26,447 nt of DNA, taken from positions 1 through 26,447 of the forward strand of contig CAJNCY010000014.1 of NCBI GenBank assembly GCA_905221375.1, written 5' to 3'. The notes below the pieces were generated by a model, which saw only the letters and a list, made by a program, of their open reading frames with translations, had not been told where the DNA came from and ran no database searches. This DNA comes from a bacterium. GTDB lineage: Bacteria > Bacillota > Bacilli > Lactobacillales > Streptococcaceae. Both the position numbers and the translations under genes were made by a program. Numbering within the stretch: the first letter of the stretch is position 1; each line of letters starts with the position of its first letter. Positions 9,658 to 15,686 of the stretch are shown here, one piece after another.

Positions 9658-9675
9658 AGTGACAAAAATGTCACT
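9658..9675 (-). terminator. Hairpin with a U-tract on the minus strand
   Basis: AGTGACA (9658-9664) pairs with TGTCACT (9669-9675) around a 4-base loop. The T-run (TTTTTTATTTT) follows only on the minus strand. It would stop leftward transcription entering the regulator gene. Confidence 0.5.
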
Positions 9676-9711
9676 AGTTAAAAAGACCGAGAGAAAGTTT
9701 TCGAAATCATA

Positions 9712-9757
9712 AAAACGCATGATATCAGGTGTTTAAAAACTTGATATTATGCGTTTT
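9712..9757 (+). terminator. Terminator after the regulator gene (bidirectional type)
   Basis: A 16-bp stem with one G-T pair joins 9712-9727 (AAAACGCATGATATCA) to 9742-9757 (TGATATTATGCGTTTT). The loop is 14 nt. T-tracts sit on both sides, so it can act in both directions. Confidence 0.75.
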
Positions 9758-9817
9758 ATCATTTAAAGAGTTATTATGTTTTCCCCTTAGATTGAGTTCG
9801 TATCTAGTTTCTTTTTA

Positions 9818-9840
9818 TACTAATTGAGTACTCATTAGTA
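9818..9840. promoter_or_regulatory. Candidate operator dyad
   Basis: TACTAAT-T-GAGT/ACTC-ATTAGTA is an 11-bp inverted repeat with one unpaired T. Its centre is about 80 bp upstream of the predicted start of the peptide-ABC operon. It is the best candidate binding site for the adjacent TprA-like regulator. It does not match the PlcR box. Confidence 0.4.
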
Positions 9841-9873
9841 GATAAGTTGTTGAAATTAGTGACATTTATGACC

Positions 9874-9902
9874 TTGGAGAATGTGTAACATAGAAGTATA
9901 AT
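9874..9902 (+). promoter_or_regulatory. Promoter of the mini-peptide/ABC transporter operon
   Basis: TTGGAG (9874-9879), a 17-bp spacer and a perfect TATAAT (9897-9902). The predicted start is near 9909, giving a 24-nt leader before the ATG at 9933. Confidence 0.8.
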
Positions 9903-9932
9903 AATCCTGTAGAAAAAATAAGGAGAGAAAAT

Positions 9933-9974
9933 ATGTTAGTGCTAGTTGTTGCCATTTTTTGGATTTATAAATAA
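9933..9974 (+). CDS. 13-residue hydrophobic mini-peptide (signal or leader peptide candidate)
   Basis: ATG to TAA encodes MLVLVVAIFWIYK. The ATG has AAGGAGA (9920-9926) six bases upstream, the best ribosome binding site of this operon, and lies 24 nt after a near-consensus promoter. The stop is 10 to 22 nt before the ABC ATPase start, whose own site is weaker, so coupling is plausible. Eleven of 13 residues are aliphatic or aromatic and the single charge is the last Lys. In length and character it recalls short hydrophobic pheromones (SHP, cCF10 type). It could equally be a ribosome-stalling leader peptide controlling the transporter. No family recognised. Confidence 0.6.
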   Translation: MLVLVVAIFWIYK

Positions 9975-9996
9975 TAAAGATAGAATGGGAAGGTCT

Positions 9997-10677
9997 ATGT
10001 TAGAACTAAAAAATATTAGTAAAAGTTACGGACAAGGGACGCTAAAAAATAATGTCTTAAGAGAAATAAATTTTAAGGTAGTTGAAGGAGAATTTGTATC
10101 GATAATGGGACCATCAGGTTCGGGCAAATCGACATTTATCAATATTTTGGGACTGATTGATTCTGAATTTGAAGGAGAATATATATTAGACGGAAAAAGT
10201 ATTGAGAAGTTAAATGAAAATCAACAAGCAAGTTACCGTAATCGTGATATTGGATTTGTTTTTCAACAATTTCATCTTATTGATGAATATACTGTTAAAG
10301 AAAATATTTTATTATCATTCCTATATTCTGACCAACAGCCAGATATAGAATACATTGATAGTTTATTACAAGACTTAGGACTTATAGATAAGATGAATGA
10401 GTACCCAAGTCATTTATCAGGCGGACAGAAGCAACGAGTTGCTTTAATTAGAGCTCTTGCTCATAAACCTAGATTTCTTATAGCGGATGAACCTACAGGT
10501 GCATTAGATGAGAAAAATAGGAATGAGATATTGCAAATTTTACAGAATTTGAATCATTCTGGAACGACAATTATTGTAGTAACTCATGATGAGTTTGTTG
10601 CCAGTCATTGTAGAACAAGGTATCGAATGAAAAATGGGTATCTAACATCTGAAGGAGAAGGATTACATGAAGTTTAA
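9997..10677 (+). CDS. ABC transporter ATP-binding protein, MacB/LolD-like
   Basis: 226 aa when started at ATG 9997 (MLELKNISKSYG), the usual start for this family. An in-frame ATG at 9985 would add four residues. It powers the FtsX-type permease encoded next. Walker A is GPSGSGKST (residues 38-46), followed by a Q-loop FQQFHLI, the signature LSGGQKQR, Walker B FLIADEP with the catalytic Glu, a D-loop GALD and an H-loop VVTHD. The C-terminus overlaps the permease start by 11 nt. GGGAAGG lies very close to ATG 9997, consistent with translation partly depending on the preceding mini-gene. Related pairs export antimicrobial peptides, other peptides or lipoproteins; the substrate here is unknown. 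Confidence 0.9.
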   Translation: MLELKNISKSYGQGTLKNNVLREINFKVVEGEFVSIMGPSGSGKSTFINILGLIDSEFEGEYILDGKSIEKLNENQQASYRNRDIGFVFQQFHLIDEYTVKENILLSFLYSDQQPDIEYIDSLLQDLGLIDKMNEYPSHLSGGQKQRVALIRALAHKPRFLIADEPTGALDEKNRNEILQILQNLNHSGTTIIVVTHDEFVASHCRTRYRMKNGYLTSEGEGLHEV

Positions 10678-11821
10678 AAAGCTGTTAATAGATACTCTAA
10701 AGCTGTTAAAGAGGAATAAAAGACAAAGTATTCTGACGTCCTTAGCCATCACAGTGGCAACATTTGTTTTATTAGTAATACTATCAAGTTCTTCCTATAC
10801 AACTTCTACATTAGGTAATGATTTAAAGATAGAAGAAGACACAGCAACAATGACTTATACTCCTCAAAATATGTTGGATATTAGAGGGTTTACACAGGAA
10901 GATAAACAATTGGTTGAGCAAACTATTGGAAAACCTGCAAGACTTTCTGCCAGCTCTTATGCCTTGTATGCTGAAACGTATTTTAATGATTCTAAGCAGA
11001 ATCTTAGTTTTCGAACATTGGGCGATTTGAATAAGAATGGTTTAGTTGTGCCTGCTTTATTAAAAGGAAGAGCATTAGAGGAACTAGATGGAGGTGTTGC
11101 TATTAGCGATAAGGCTCTCATGTCATTGACTCGAAAGGAAAATATTGAACCTTTTTTAGGAGAGACTATCAATATATCTGGAAAAGAATACCTAATTCAG
11201 GCAATATATTATGGATCAGCTGTTAATGAAAGATTACCTTCTTTATTGGTTACCAATGAAATCAAAGAGTTACTTTTAGGAGGAAGGGAATATTTTGATG
11301 AGTTAGTGGTAGAAACTAATCAGTTGGAGAATATAAATAAGGCTTTATCTGCTTTAGATACTTATGGAATATTCCGCAAGGAAGGAACCTATGGATATAT
11401 AGATAATAGAAGGGTATATGAGGAAACAAAGGCCCAAGCTACTACAATATTAAATTTCATTGCACTTTTATCAAGCATTTCAATTTTTGTGGCTGGTTTT
11501 GGGGTTATGAATGCTATGTTGTCTTCTGTTAGCGAACGTAGCAAGGAGATAGCCATTCGTCGAGCTTTAGGGGCTAAAAAATCTGATATTTATCAATCGT
11601 ATATGATGGAGGGGACTCTTTTATCGCTTCTGGGAGCTATAACTGGTATTGGAGTAGCGACATTATTTGTTGTTTTAATGAACATGAGTGGTTTTGTTAC
11701 GACATTAACTCTGGATCATATTTTGATTACTCTATTCACAACGGGTGTATTTGGAATTGTATTTAGTATTATGCCTGCAATGGTTGCAGCAAATAAAAAT
11801 GTTATTGAAGGTCTAAGGTAA
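10667..11821 (+). CDS. ABC transporter permease, FtsX/MacB family
   Basis: 384 aa. The topology is that of MacB-type permeases: one N-terminal membrane helix (about residues 22-42), a large extracellular domain of about 210 residues, then three helices (about 260-285, 310-335 and 345-370). The cytoplasmic motif SERSKEIAIRRALGAKKSDI, typical of FtsX-like permeases, lies between helices two and three and contacts the ATPase. These transporters usually move substrate by mechanotransmission from the membrane surface rather than through a channel. The start has GAAGGAGAAGG inside the ATPase gene. Function is inferred as export of, or resistance to, a peptide. Confidence 0.9.
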   Translation: MKFKKLLIDTLKLLKRNKRQSILTSLAITVATFVLLVILSSSSYTTSTLGNDLKIEEDTATMTYTPQNMLDIRGFTQEDKQLVEQTIGKPARLSASSYALYAETYFNDSKQNLSFRTLGDLNKNGLVVPALLKGRALEELDGGVAISDKALMSLTRKENIEPFLGETINISGKEYLIQAIYYGSAVNERLPSLLVTNEIKELLLGGREYFDELVVETNQLENINKALSALDTYGIFRKEGTYGYIDNRRVYEETKAQATTILNFIALLSSISIFVAGFGVMNAMLSSVSERSKEIAIRRALGAKKSDIYQSYMMEGTLLSLLGAITGIGVATLFVVLMNMSGFVTTLTLDHILITLFTTGVFGIVFSIMPAMVAANKNVIEGLR

Positions 11822-11849
11822 TGATGGATGTGAATTTAAAGGAGGTAAA

Positions 11850-12266
11850 ATGAAATTTACAAAAATAGATAGAGTATTTTCTCTAATGTTAATTGTGGAA
11901 TTTACAATATGTTTTTTTACACTAGATAATTTTAATCTTTTTCAATTTATGCTGTTTGTACAAATTATACCGTCAATATTATTAGCTTTGTTATCGGGAA
12001 GTATTTCTTCTAGAAGTAAGCACAGCTGGGTGTTATTAATTATTTTTGGAATAATCTATGCTTTAATGATGTTTGGAATTTTCAGAGTTACTCCTATGAC
12101 GCTTATAGAACAAAATACGATTCAATCTGAAACTTCCGTATTTACATTCAATAGAAATTTACAGTTAGGAACTTATTTTGGATTTTTCTTGCAGGAATTT
12201 TTACTAGGAGCTTTTATTTGCACTATTTCAAAATGTTTTGGGAGAATTAAACAAGGGAAATTTTAA
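11850..12266 (+). CDS. Small membrane protein with four predicted helices, unknown function
   Basis: 138 aa, ATG at 11850 with AAAGGAGG seven bases upstream. Four hydrophobic segments are visible: about residues 9-27, 31-50, 60-80 and 110-127. A hydrophilic loop of about 25 residues rich in Thr, Gln and Asn lies between the third and fourth. No catalytic or binding motif is recognised. It follows the permease by 28 nt and no terminator is seen between them, so it probably belongs to the same operon. It could be an accessory or immunity subunit of the transporter, which is inference only. Its stop overlaps the ATG of a further tiny ORF (TAATG). Confidence 0.75.
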   Translation: MKFTKIDRVFSLMLIVEFTICFFTLDNFNLFQFMLFVQIIPSILLALLSGSISSRSKHSWVLLIIFGIIYALMMFGIFRVTPMTLIEQNTIQSETSVFTFNRNLQLGTYFGFFLQEFLLGAFICTISKCFGRIKQGKF

Positions 12267-12316
12267 TGAAGCCTGCATTAAAAGAAGAATTGCTTCTGCA
12301 GTTATTTAGAAAATGA
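12266..12316 (+). CDS. 16-codon ORF overlapping the preceding stop, possibly a gene remnant
   Basis: The ATG at 12266 shares a base with the stop of the membrane protein (TAATG) and follows CAAGGGA. It encodes MKPALKEELLLQLFRK and then TGA. Removing one base from the A-run near 12309 would extend it only to LFRNDIIEMV before another stop. It may be a small coupled peptide or the broken start of a lost gene. Nothing similar is recognised. Confidence 0.25.
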   Translation: MKPALKEELLLQLFRK

Positions 12317-12338
12317 TATTATTGAAATGGTGTAACAT

Positions 12339-12647
12339 TTGGAGAAAATTATTTTTGAACGAAAAAGATTTGAGTATATCAGTCCTAAAAGAAAGCAAGT
12401 AAAGGACTTTATGATTCTAAAAAATTTCATGTCTAAGACAATTCAAGTTGAAATCAGAGTGGAGGACTACTTGTTAGACCTTCTTATTTTAAAAGAGATG
12501 AGTACAGAATTTTATAATTTAGATTTTCTTTCTTTGCCCTATGATGTCAATATAGATGTGAAAGAAGTTGTAGAGGATGTTGATTTAACAGTCTATAAGA
12601 ATAGTAAATATAGGGAGTTTAATTTCTTTAAAAATATTTGTAAATGA
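12339..12647 (+). CDS. Hypothetical small protein at the end of the accessory block
   Basis: 102 aa if started at TTG 12339, 78 aa from ATG 12411, which has AAAGGA four bases upstream. The TTG has no clear ribosome binding site, so the shorter form is likelier. The protein is charged, has no membrane segment and no known motif. Its C-terminal half is acidic (VKEVVEDVDL). It lies between the membrane-protein gene and the 12724 terminator in very AT-rich sequence. It may be a degraded gene from the accessory block. Confidence 0.35.
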   Translation: MEKIIFERKRFEYISPKRKQVKDFMILKNFMSKTIQVEIRVEDYLLDLLILKEMSTEFYNLDFLSLPYDVNIDVKEVVEDVDLTVYKNSKYREFNFFKNICK

Positions 12648-12723
12648 TATTTTTGAAAGTCTATCCATCCCTATATTAGAATTGCTACAACAAGTTTTCA
12701 ACACTTGTTTCAATTGAACATAC

Positions 12724-12764
12724 GAAAAACCGAGACGAAGTATTAAACTTTCAGTCTCGGTTTT
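12724..12764. terminator. Bidirectional hairpin terminator containing the right copy of the 25-bp direct repeat
   Basis: AAAACCGAGAC (12726-12736) pairs with GTCTCGGTTTT (12753-12763). T-runs lie on both strands. It would end rightward transcription from the accessory block and leftward transcription of the small gene at 12790. Its left half (12725-12749) is identical to 8623-8647. Confidence 0.85.
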
Positions 12765-12789
12765 GATATTTCTTAAAGAATGGCTCGGT

Positions 12790-13035
12790 TTATTTCAATT
12801 GATCTGTAATGTCTTTTGATAGCAACATTCCTAGATGATAAGTTTTATTGATGTAAGCAATGACATCATTGATGTTTTCAGTCGTTTGAATTTTCTCTTT
12901 GATGTTAGCCCTAAATGTTTCATCCTTCAAAAGTTGTTCTTGGTAGAGCCTTTGAAGTCTCTCCTTCTCGTACTTATTGAGCAGAAAAAGGAACACCAAG
13001 CTAATCACAACGAGGACATAAGCATATTGGCTCAT
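12790..13035 (-). CDS. Small membrane-anchored protein, unknown function
   Basis: 81 aa from the ATG at 13035 (MSQYAYVLV), chosen because GGGAGA lies about seven bases upstream. A longer in-frame start at 13101 runs into the structured repeats and adds an atypical N-terminus. One membrane helix covers about residues 5-20 (YVLVVISLVFLFLLNKY), followed by a charged, probably helical cytoplasmic tail (KEKIQTTENINDVIAYINKTYHLG). It lies between argS and a hairpin terminator on the minus strand. From memory small proteins of this type occur in mitis-group streptococci, but the function is unknown. Confidence 0.65.
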   Translation of the reverse strand: MSQYAYVLVVISLVFLFLLNKYEKERLQRLYQEQLLKDETFRANIKEKIQTTENINDVIAYINKTYHLGMLLSKDITDQLK

Positions 13036-13055
13036 AGGAAATCTCCCTGTATGAT
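13027..13055 (+). promoter_or_regulatory. Candidate plus-strand promoter upstream of the tandem hairpin elements
   Basis: TTGGCT (13027-13032), a 17-bp spacer and TATGAT (13050-13055). Transcription would start near 13062 and run through the three-hairpin units towards the end of argS in antisense. It overlaps the start of the minus-strand small gene. Confidence 0.35.
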
Positions 13056-13083
13056 AAAGAAGTAGTAGTGAGTAGATTGAATT

Positions 13084-13104
13084 GGTAAAGCGATTAGGCA
13101 AATC
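13084..13104 (+). repeat. Fragment of a third hairpin-element unit
   Basis: This stretch (GGTAAAGCGATTAGGCAAATC without its first G begins GTAAAGCG) matches 17 of 21 bases of 13283-13303, the linker and second-hairpin arm of the right-hand unit. It is directly followed by the start of the left-hand unit, so it looks like a truncated extra copy. Confidence 0.55.
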
Positions 13105-13113
13105 ACCATAGTT

Positions 13114-13225
13114 ACGACGTCATGGCCTCTAAATCGATTATATTTAGGGGCTATGACTAGTGAAGCAGTTAGCTAGTCCGCATATAAGCGGCTAGCGTCT
13201 AACAATTAGGAACTTTAGTTCCAAT
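13114..13225 (+). ncRNA. Tandem structured element, unit A (three hairpins)
   Basis: The unit begins ACGAC. Hairpin 1 has 16-bp arms (13119-13134 with 13142-13157), a CGATTAT loop and two G-T pairs. The linker TAGTGAAGC follows. Hairpin 2 is GCTAG-T-CCGC / GCGG-CTAGC (13172-13196) with a bulged T. Hairpin 3 is ATT-A-GGAAC / GTTCC-AAT (13205-13225) with a TTTA loop and a bulged A. The same plan recurs in unit B with different stem bases, so pairing rather than sequence is conserved. The G-T pairs hold only in plus-strand RNA, which sets the strand. It could be a structured RNA or a folded single-stranded DNA element; no known family recognised. Confidence 0.6.
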
Positions 13226-13237
13226 AACTTTAAGATT

Positions 13238-13355
13238 ACGACGTTTTAGGACATAAATCGATCATATTTATGTCCTAAAACTAGTGAAGCGTTTAGGCAA
13301 TTCGCTAGATAGCGATTGCCGTCAAGAGACTAGGAACTTTAGTTCCAGTCTCTTG
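13238..13355 (+). ncRNA. Tandem structured element, unit B (three hairpins)
   Basis: The unit begins ACGAC, 124 nt after unit A. Hairpin 1 is a perfect 16-bp stem (13243-13258 with 13266-13281) with a CGATCAT loop. The linker TAGTGAAGC follows. Hairpin 2 is GGCAAT-T-CGCT / AGCG-ATTGCC (13296-13320) with the same bulged T as unit A. Hairpin 3 is CAAGAGACT-A-GGAAC / GTTCC-AGTCTCTTG (13323-13355) with the same bulged A and TTTA loop. It ends 8 nt from the argS stop codon on the other strand. None of the stems is followed by a T-run, so it is not a typical terminator. Confidence 0.6.
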
Positions 13356-13362
13356 TAACGAT

Positions 13363-15054
13363 TTACATCTTCTCCGGCGCTTCTACTCCAAGCAAGCGAA
13401 GGGCTTCTTTGAGAACAACTGCGGTTGCGTAGCTGAGGGCCAGACGACTGTCGCGTTCTGGGCTTTCATCCAAGATACGTGTATGTGCATAGTATTTGTT
13501 GAAGGCTTGAGCCAGGCTAATTGCAAATTTAGCAATGATAGAAGGTTCAAAGTTATCAGCCGCACGGTTGATAATACGTGGGAAGTCTTGGATGAGTTTG
13601 ATGATTTCCCAGCTTTCAGCATCATTCAAGCTATAGTTGCCAGTTGTTTCTGGTTTGAAATCCGCTTTGCGTAAGATAGATTGGATACGAGCGTAGGCGT
13701 ATTGAACATAAGGTCCAGTTTCACCCTCGAAGGATACCATAGCTTCTAGGTCGAAGTCGTATCCATTTGTACGGTCGGTTTTGAGGTCATAGAATTTAAT
13801 GGCTCCAACTCCAACAGCATGTGCTACCTGATCTTTATTTTCAAGTTCAGGATTTTTTGCTTCAATTTGGGCTTTGGCACGACTAACAGCCTCTGCAACA
13901 GTAGGCTCTAGCAAGATGACATTCCCTTTACGAGTAGAGAGTTTTTTCCCTTCTTTTGTAACCAAACCAAAAGGAACGTGGGTAATGTCGTTACTCCAGT
14001 CGTAGCCCATTTCTTTCAAGACAGCTTTGAGCTGTTTAAAGTGGGCTGATTGCTCTTGACCAACGACGTAGATAGATTTAGCAAATTGGTATTCGTTTTT
14101 ACGGTAAAGAGCTGCAGCCAAGTCACGTGTGATGTAGAGAGTTGCACCATCAGATTTTTTGATAAGGGCTGGATGTTCAATTCCATATTTCTCAAGATTC
14201 ACAACTTGGGCACCTTCTGATTCAACAAGAAGGCCTTTTTCAGAAAGAATGTCTACAACTGCATCCATCTTATCGTTGTAGAAGGCTTCTCCGTTATAAC
14301 TGTCAAATTCGACTTGCAATTCATTGTAAAGGCGGTTAAATTCCACCAAACTTTCATCACGGAACCATTGCCAAAGAGCGAGAGCTTCCTCGTCGCCATT
14401 TTCAAGTTTACGGAACCATTCGCGTGCTTCTTCATCCAAGCTAGGGTCATTTTCAGCTTCAGCGTTGATGCGGACATAGAGTTTAAGAAGTTCATCAATT
14501 GGATGAGCTTTTACAGCTTCTTCGTCACCCCATTTTTTGTAGGCAACAATCAACATCCCAAACTGTTTACCCCAGTCTCCCAAATGGTTGACCTTGACTG
14601 TTTGATAACCGATTTTTTGGAAAATATGTGATAAGCTATCTCCGATGACAGTTGAGCGCAGGTGACCAATAGAGAATGGTTTAGCGATATTGGGACTAGA
14701 CATATCGATCACAACATTTTCTTGTTTGCCAATGTTTTGATCAGCATAGTGTTCTTTTTCAGTGATAACCGCTTTCAATACTTGAGCAGAGATGGCAGAT
14801 TTATCAAGGAAAAAGTTAACGTAAGGTCCTGTTGCGACAACCTTTTCAAAGGCTTGGCTATTAATTTTTTCAGCCAGTTCAGCCGCAATCATTTGAGGTG
14901 CTTTACGTTCGACTTTTGCAAGTGAAAAAGCAGGGAAAGCGATGTCTCCCATTTCTGAGTTTTTAGGGGTTTCCAGTAAATTTAAAATAGCCTCTTGGTC
15001 CAGGCTATCAATGATGCTAGCCAATTCGCTAGCAATCAATTCTTTTGTATTCAT
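13363..15054 (-). CDS. argS: Arginyl-tRNA synthetase
   Basis: 563 aa, full length. A class I synthetase that charges tRNA-Arg in the cytoplasm. The HIGH-type motif is FSIGHLRS within [16 protein letters not shown] (about residues 119-134). The KMSKS-equivalent loop is KKLSTRKGN. The N-terminal Add1 domain that contacts the tRNA elbow and the C-terminal anticodon-binding helices ([17 protein letters not shown] region) are present. The start has AAGGAG (minus strand) five to six bases upstream. It diverges from argR, a usual streptococcal arrangement. Immediately after its stop lie the tandem hairpin elements instead of a simple terminator. Confidence 0.97.
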   Translation of the reverse strand: MNTKELIASELASIIDSLDQEAILNLLETPKNSEMGDIAFPAFSLAKVERKAPQMIAAELAEKINSQAFEKVVATGPYVNFFLDKSAISAQVLKAVITEKEHYADQNIGKQENVVIDMSSPNIAKPFSIGHLRSTVIGDSLSHIFQKIGYQTVKVNHLGDWGKQFGMLIVAYKKWGDEEAVKAHPIDELLKLYVRINAEAENDPSLDEEAREWFRKLENGDEEALALWQWFRDESLVEFNRLYNELQVEFDSYNGEAFYNDKMDAVVDILSEKGLLVESEGAQVVNLEKYGIEHPALIKKSDGATLYITRDLAAALYRKNEYQFAKSIYVVGQEQSAHFKQLKAVLKEMGYDWSNDITHVPFGLVTKEGKKLSTRKGNVILLEPTVAEAVSRAKAQIEAKNPELENKDQVAHAVGVGAIKFYDLKTDRTNGYDFDLEAMVSFEGETGPYVQYAYARIQSILRKADFKPETTGNYSLNDAESWEIIKLIQDFPRIINRAADNFEPSIIAKFAISLAQAFNKYYAHTRILDESPERDSRLALSYATAVVLKEALRLLGVEAPEKM

Positions 15055-15082
15055 TAAGAGCTCCTTTTTGGACTTTTCTACT

Positions 15083-15091
15083 ATTTTATCA
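15083..15091 (-). promoter_or_regulatory. argS promoter (extended -10)
   Basis: Minus-strand TGATAAAAT (15091-15083) is an extended -10 about 29 bp upstream of the argS start. It is the same element as before gpsA. No clear -35 is seen. Confidence 0.45.
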
Positions 15092-15118
15092 CAATTTTAA
15101 AGAAAGAAGAAAAAATTT

Positions 15119-15146
15119 TTGAAATCTCCTATTTTTTTGGTATAAT
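15119..15146 (+). promoter_or_regulatory. argR promoter
   Basis: TTGAAA (15119-15124), a 16-bp spacer and TATAAT (15141-15146) preceded by TG, an extended -10. The predicted start is near 15153, just before the ARG-box-like site. Confidence 0.75.
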
Positions 15147-15147
15147 A

Positions 15148-15177
15148 TAGTTATAAAAATAGTTATAAATATTCACA
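15148..15177. promoter_or_regulatory. ARG-box-like operator
   Basis: The minus strand of 15160-15177 reads TGTGAATATTTATAACTA. It contains a perfect ARG half-site TGAATATTTAT and a degenerate second half. TAGTTATAAA is repeated at 15148-15157 and 15160-15169. The site lies just downstream of the argR -10, suited to autorepression. Confidence 0.45.
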
Positions 15178-15189
15178 TAAGAGGATTTT

Positions 15190-15636
15190 ATGAGAAAAAG
15201 AGATCGTCATCAGTTAATAAAAAAAATGATTACTGAGGAGAAATTAAGTACACAAAAAGAAATTCAAGATCGGTTGGAGGCGCATAATGTTTTTGTGACG
15301 CAGACAACCCTGTCTCGTGATTTGCGCGAAATCGGCTTGACCAAGGTCAAGAAAAATGATATGGTGTATTATGTACTAGCAAATGAGACAGAAAAGATTG
15401 ATTTGGTGGAATTTTTGTCTCATCATTTAGAAGGTGTTGCAAGAGCAGAGTTTACCTTGGTGCTTCATACCAAACTGGGAGAAGCTTCTGTTTTGGCAAA
15501 TATTGTAGATGCAAACAAGGATGAATGGATTTTAGGAACAGTTGCTGGTGCCAATACCTTATTGGTCATTTGTCGAGACCAGCACGTTGCCAAACTCATG
15601 GAAGATCGTTTGCTAGATTTGATGAAAGATAAGTAA
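15190..15636 (+). CDS. argR: ArgR-family arginine repressor
   Basis: 148 aa, full length. N-terminal winged helix with [19 protein letters not shown] (residues 37-55), the DNA-reading helix of ArgR/AhrC proteins. The C-terminal hexamerisation domain normally carries GTxAGDDT, whose Asp pair binds the arginine corepressor. Here the sequence is GTVAGANT with A121 and N122, so both acids are missing. That resembles streptococcal and lactococcal paralogues that work together with a second, arginine-binding partner such as AhrC. Divergent from argS and separated from mutS by a terminator hairpin. Probably autoregulated through the ARG-box-like site upstream. Confidence 0.92.
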   Translation: MRKRDRHQLIKKMITEEKLSTQKEIQDRLEAHNVFVTQTTLSRDLREIGLTKVKKNDMVYYVLANETEKIDLVEFLSHHLEGVARAEFTLVLHTKLGEASVLANIVDANKDEWILGTVAGANTLLVICRDQHVAKLMEDRLLDLMKDK

Positions 15637-15637
15637 G

Positions 15638-15668
15638 GTCTTGGGAGTTGCTCTCAAGACTTATTTTT
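15638..15668 (+). terminator. Terminator between argR and mutS
   Basis: GTCTTGGGAG (15638-15647) pairs with CTCTCAAGAC (15651-15660), including one G-T pair, around a TTG loop. TTATTTTT follows. It starts two bases after the argR stop, 49 nt before the mutS start, so mutS may depend on read-through; no separate mutS promoter was recognised. Confidence 0.75.
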
Positions 15669-15686
15669 GACAAGGAGAGACGGAAA

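Noticed and set aside
9946..9996. N-terminal extension of the ABC ATPase from a TTG at 9946
   Set aside because: The TTG lies inside the mini-gene, has no ribosome binding site, and the added 17 residues are not typical of the family, which begins at MLELKNISKSYG.
12689..12709. AACAAGT / ACTTGTT hairpin as a terminator or insertion-sequence end
   Set aside because: Only 7 bp, no T-tract and no partner copy or target duplication seen.
8600..12780. Insertion sequence or integrative element carrying the accessory block
   Set aside because: No transposase, integrase, terminal inverted repeats or tRNA attachment site are present; only the 25-bp direct repeats.
13036..13101. Longer form of the small membrane protein starting at 13101
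   Set aside because: The extension runs into the repeat fragment and lacks a ribosome binding site; ATG 13035 has GGGAGA and gives a clean membrane anchor.
13114..13355. The tandem elements as a T-box or a simple argS terminator
   Set aside because: They lie after, not before, argS, have no T-box or specifier-like sequence and no T-run after any stem.
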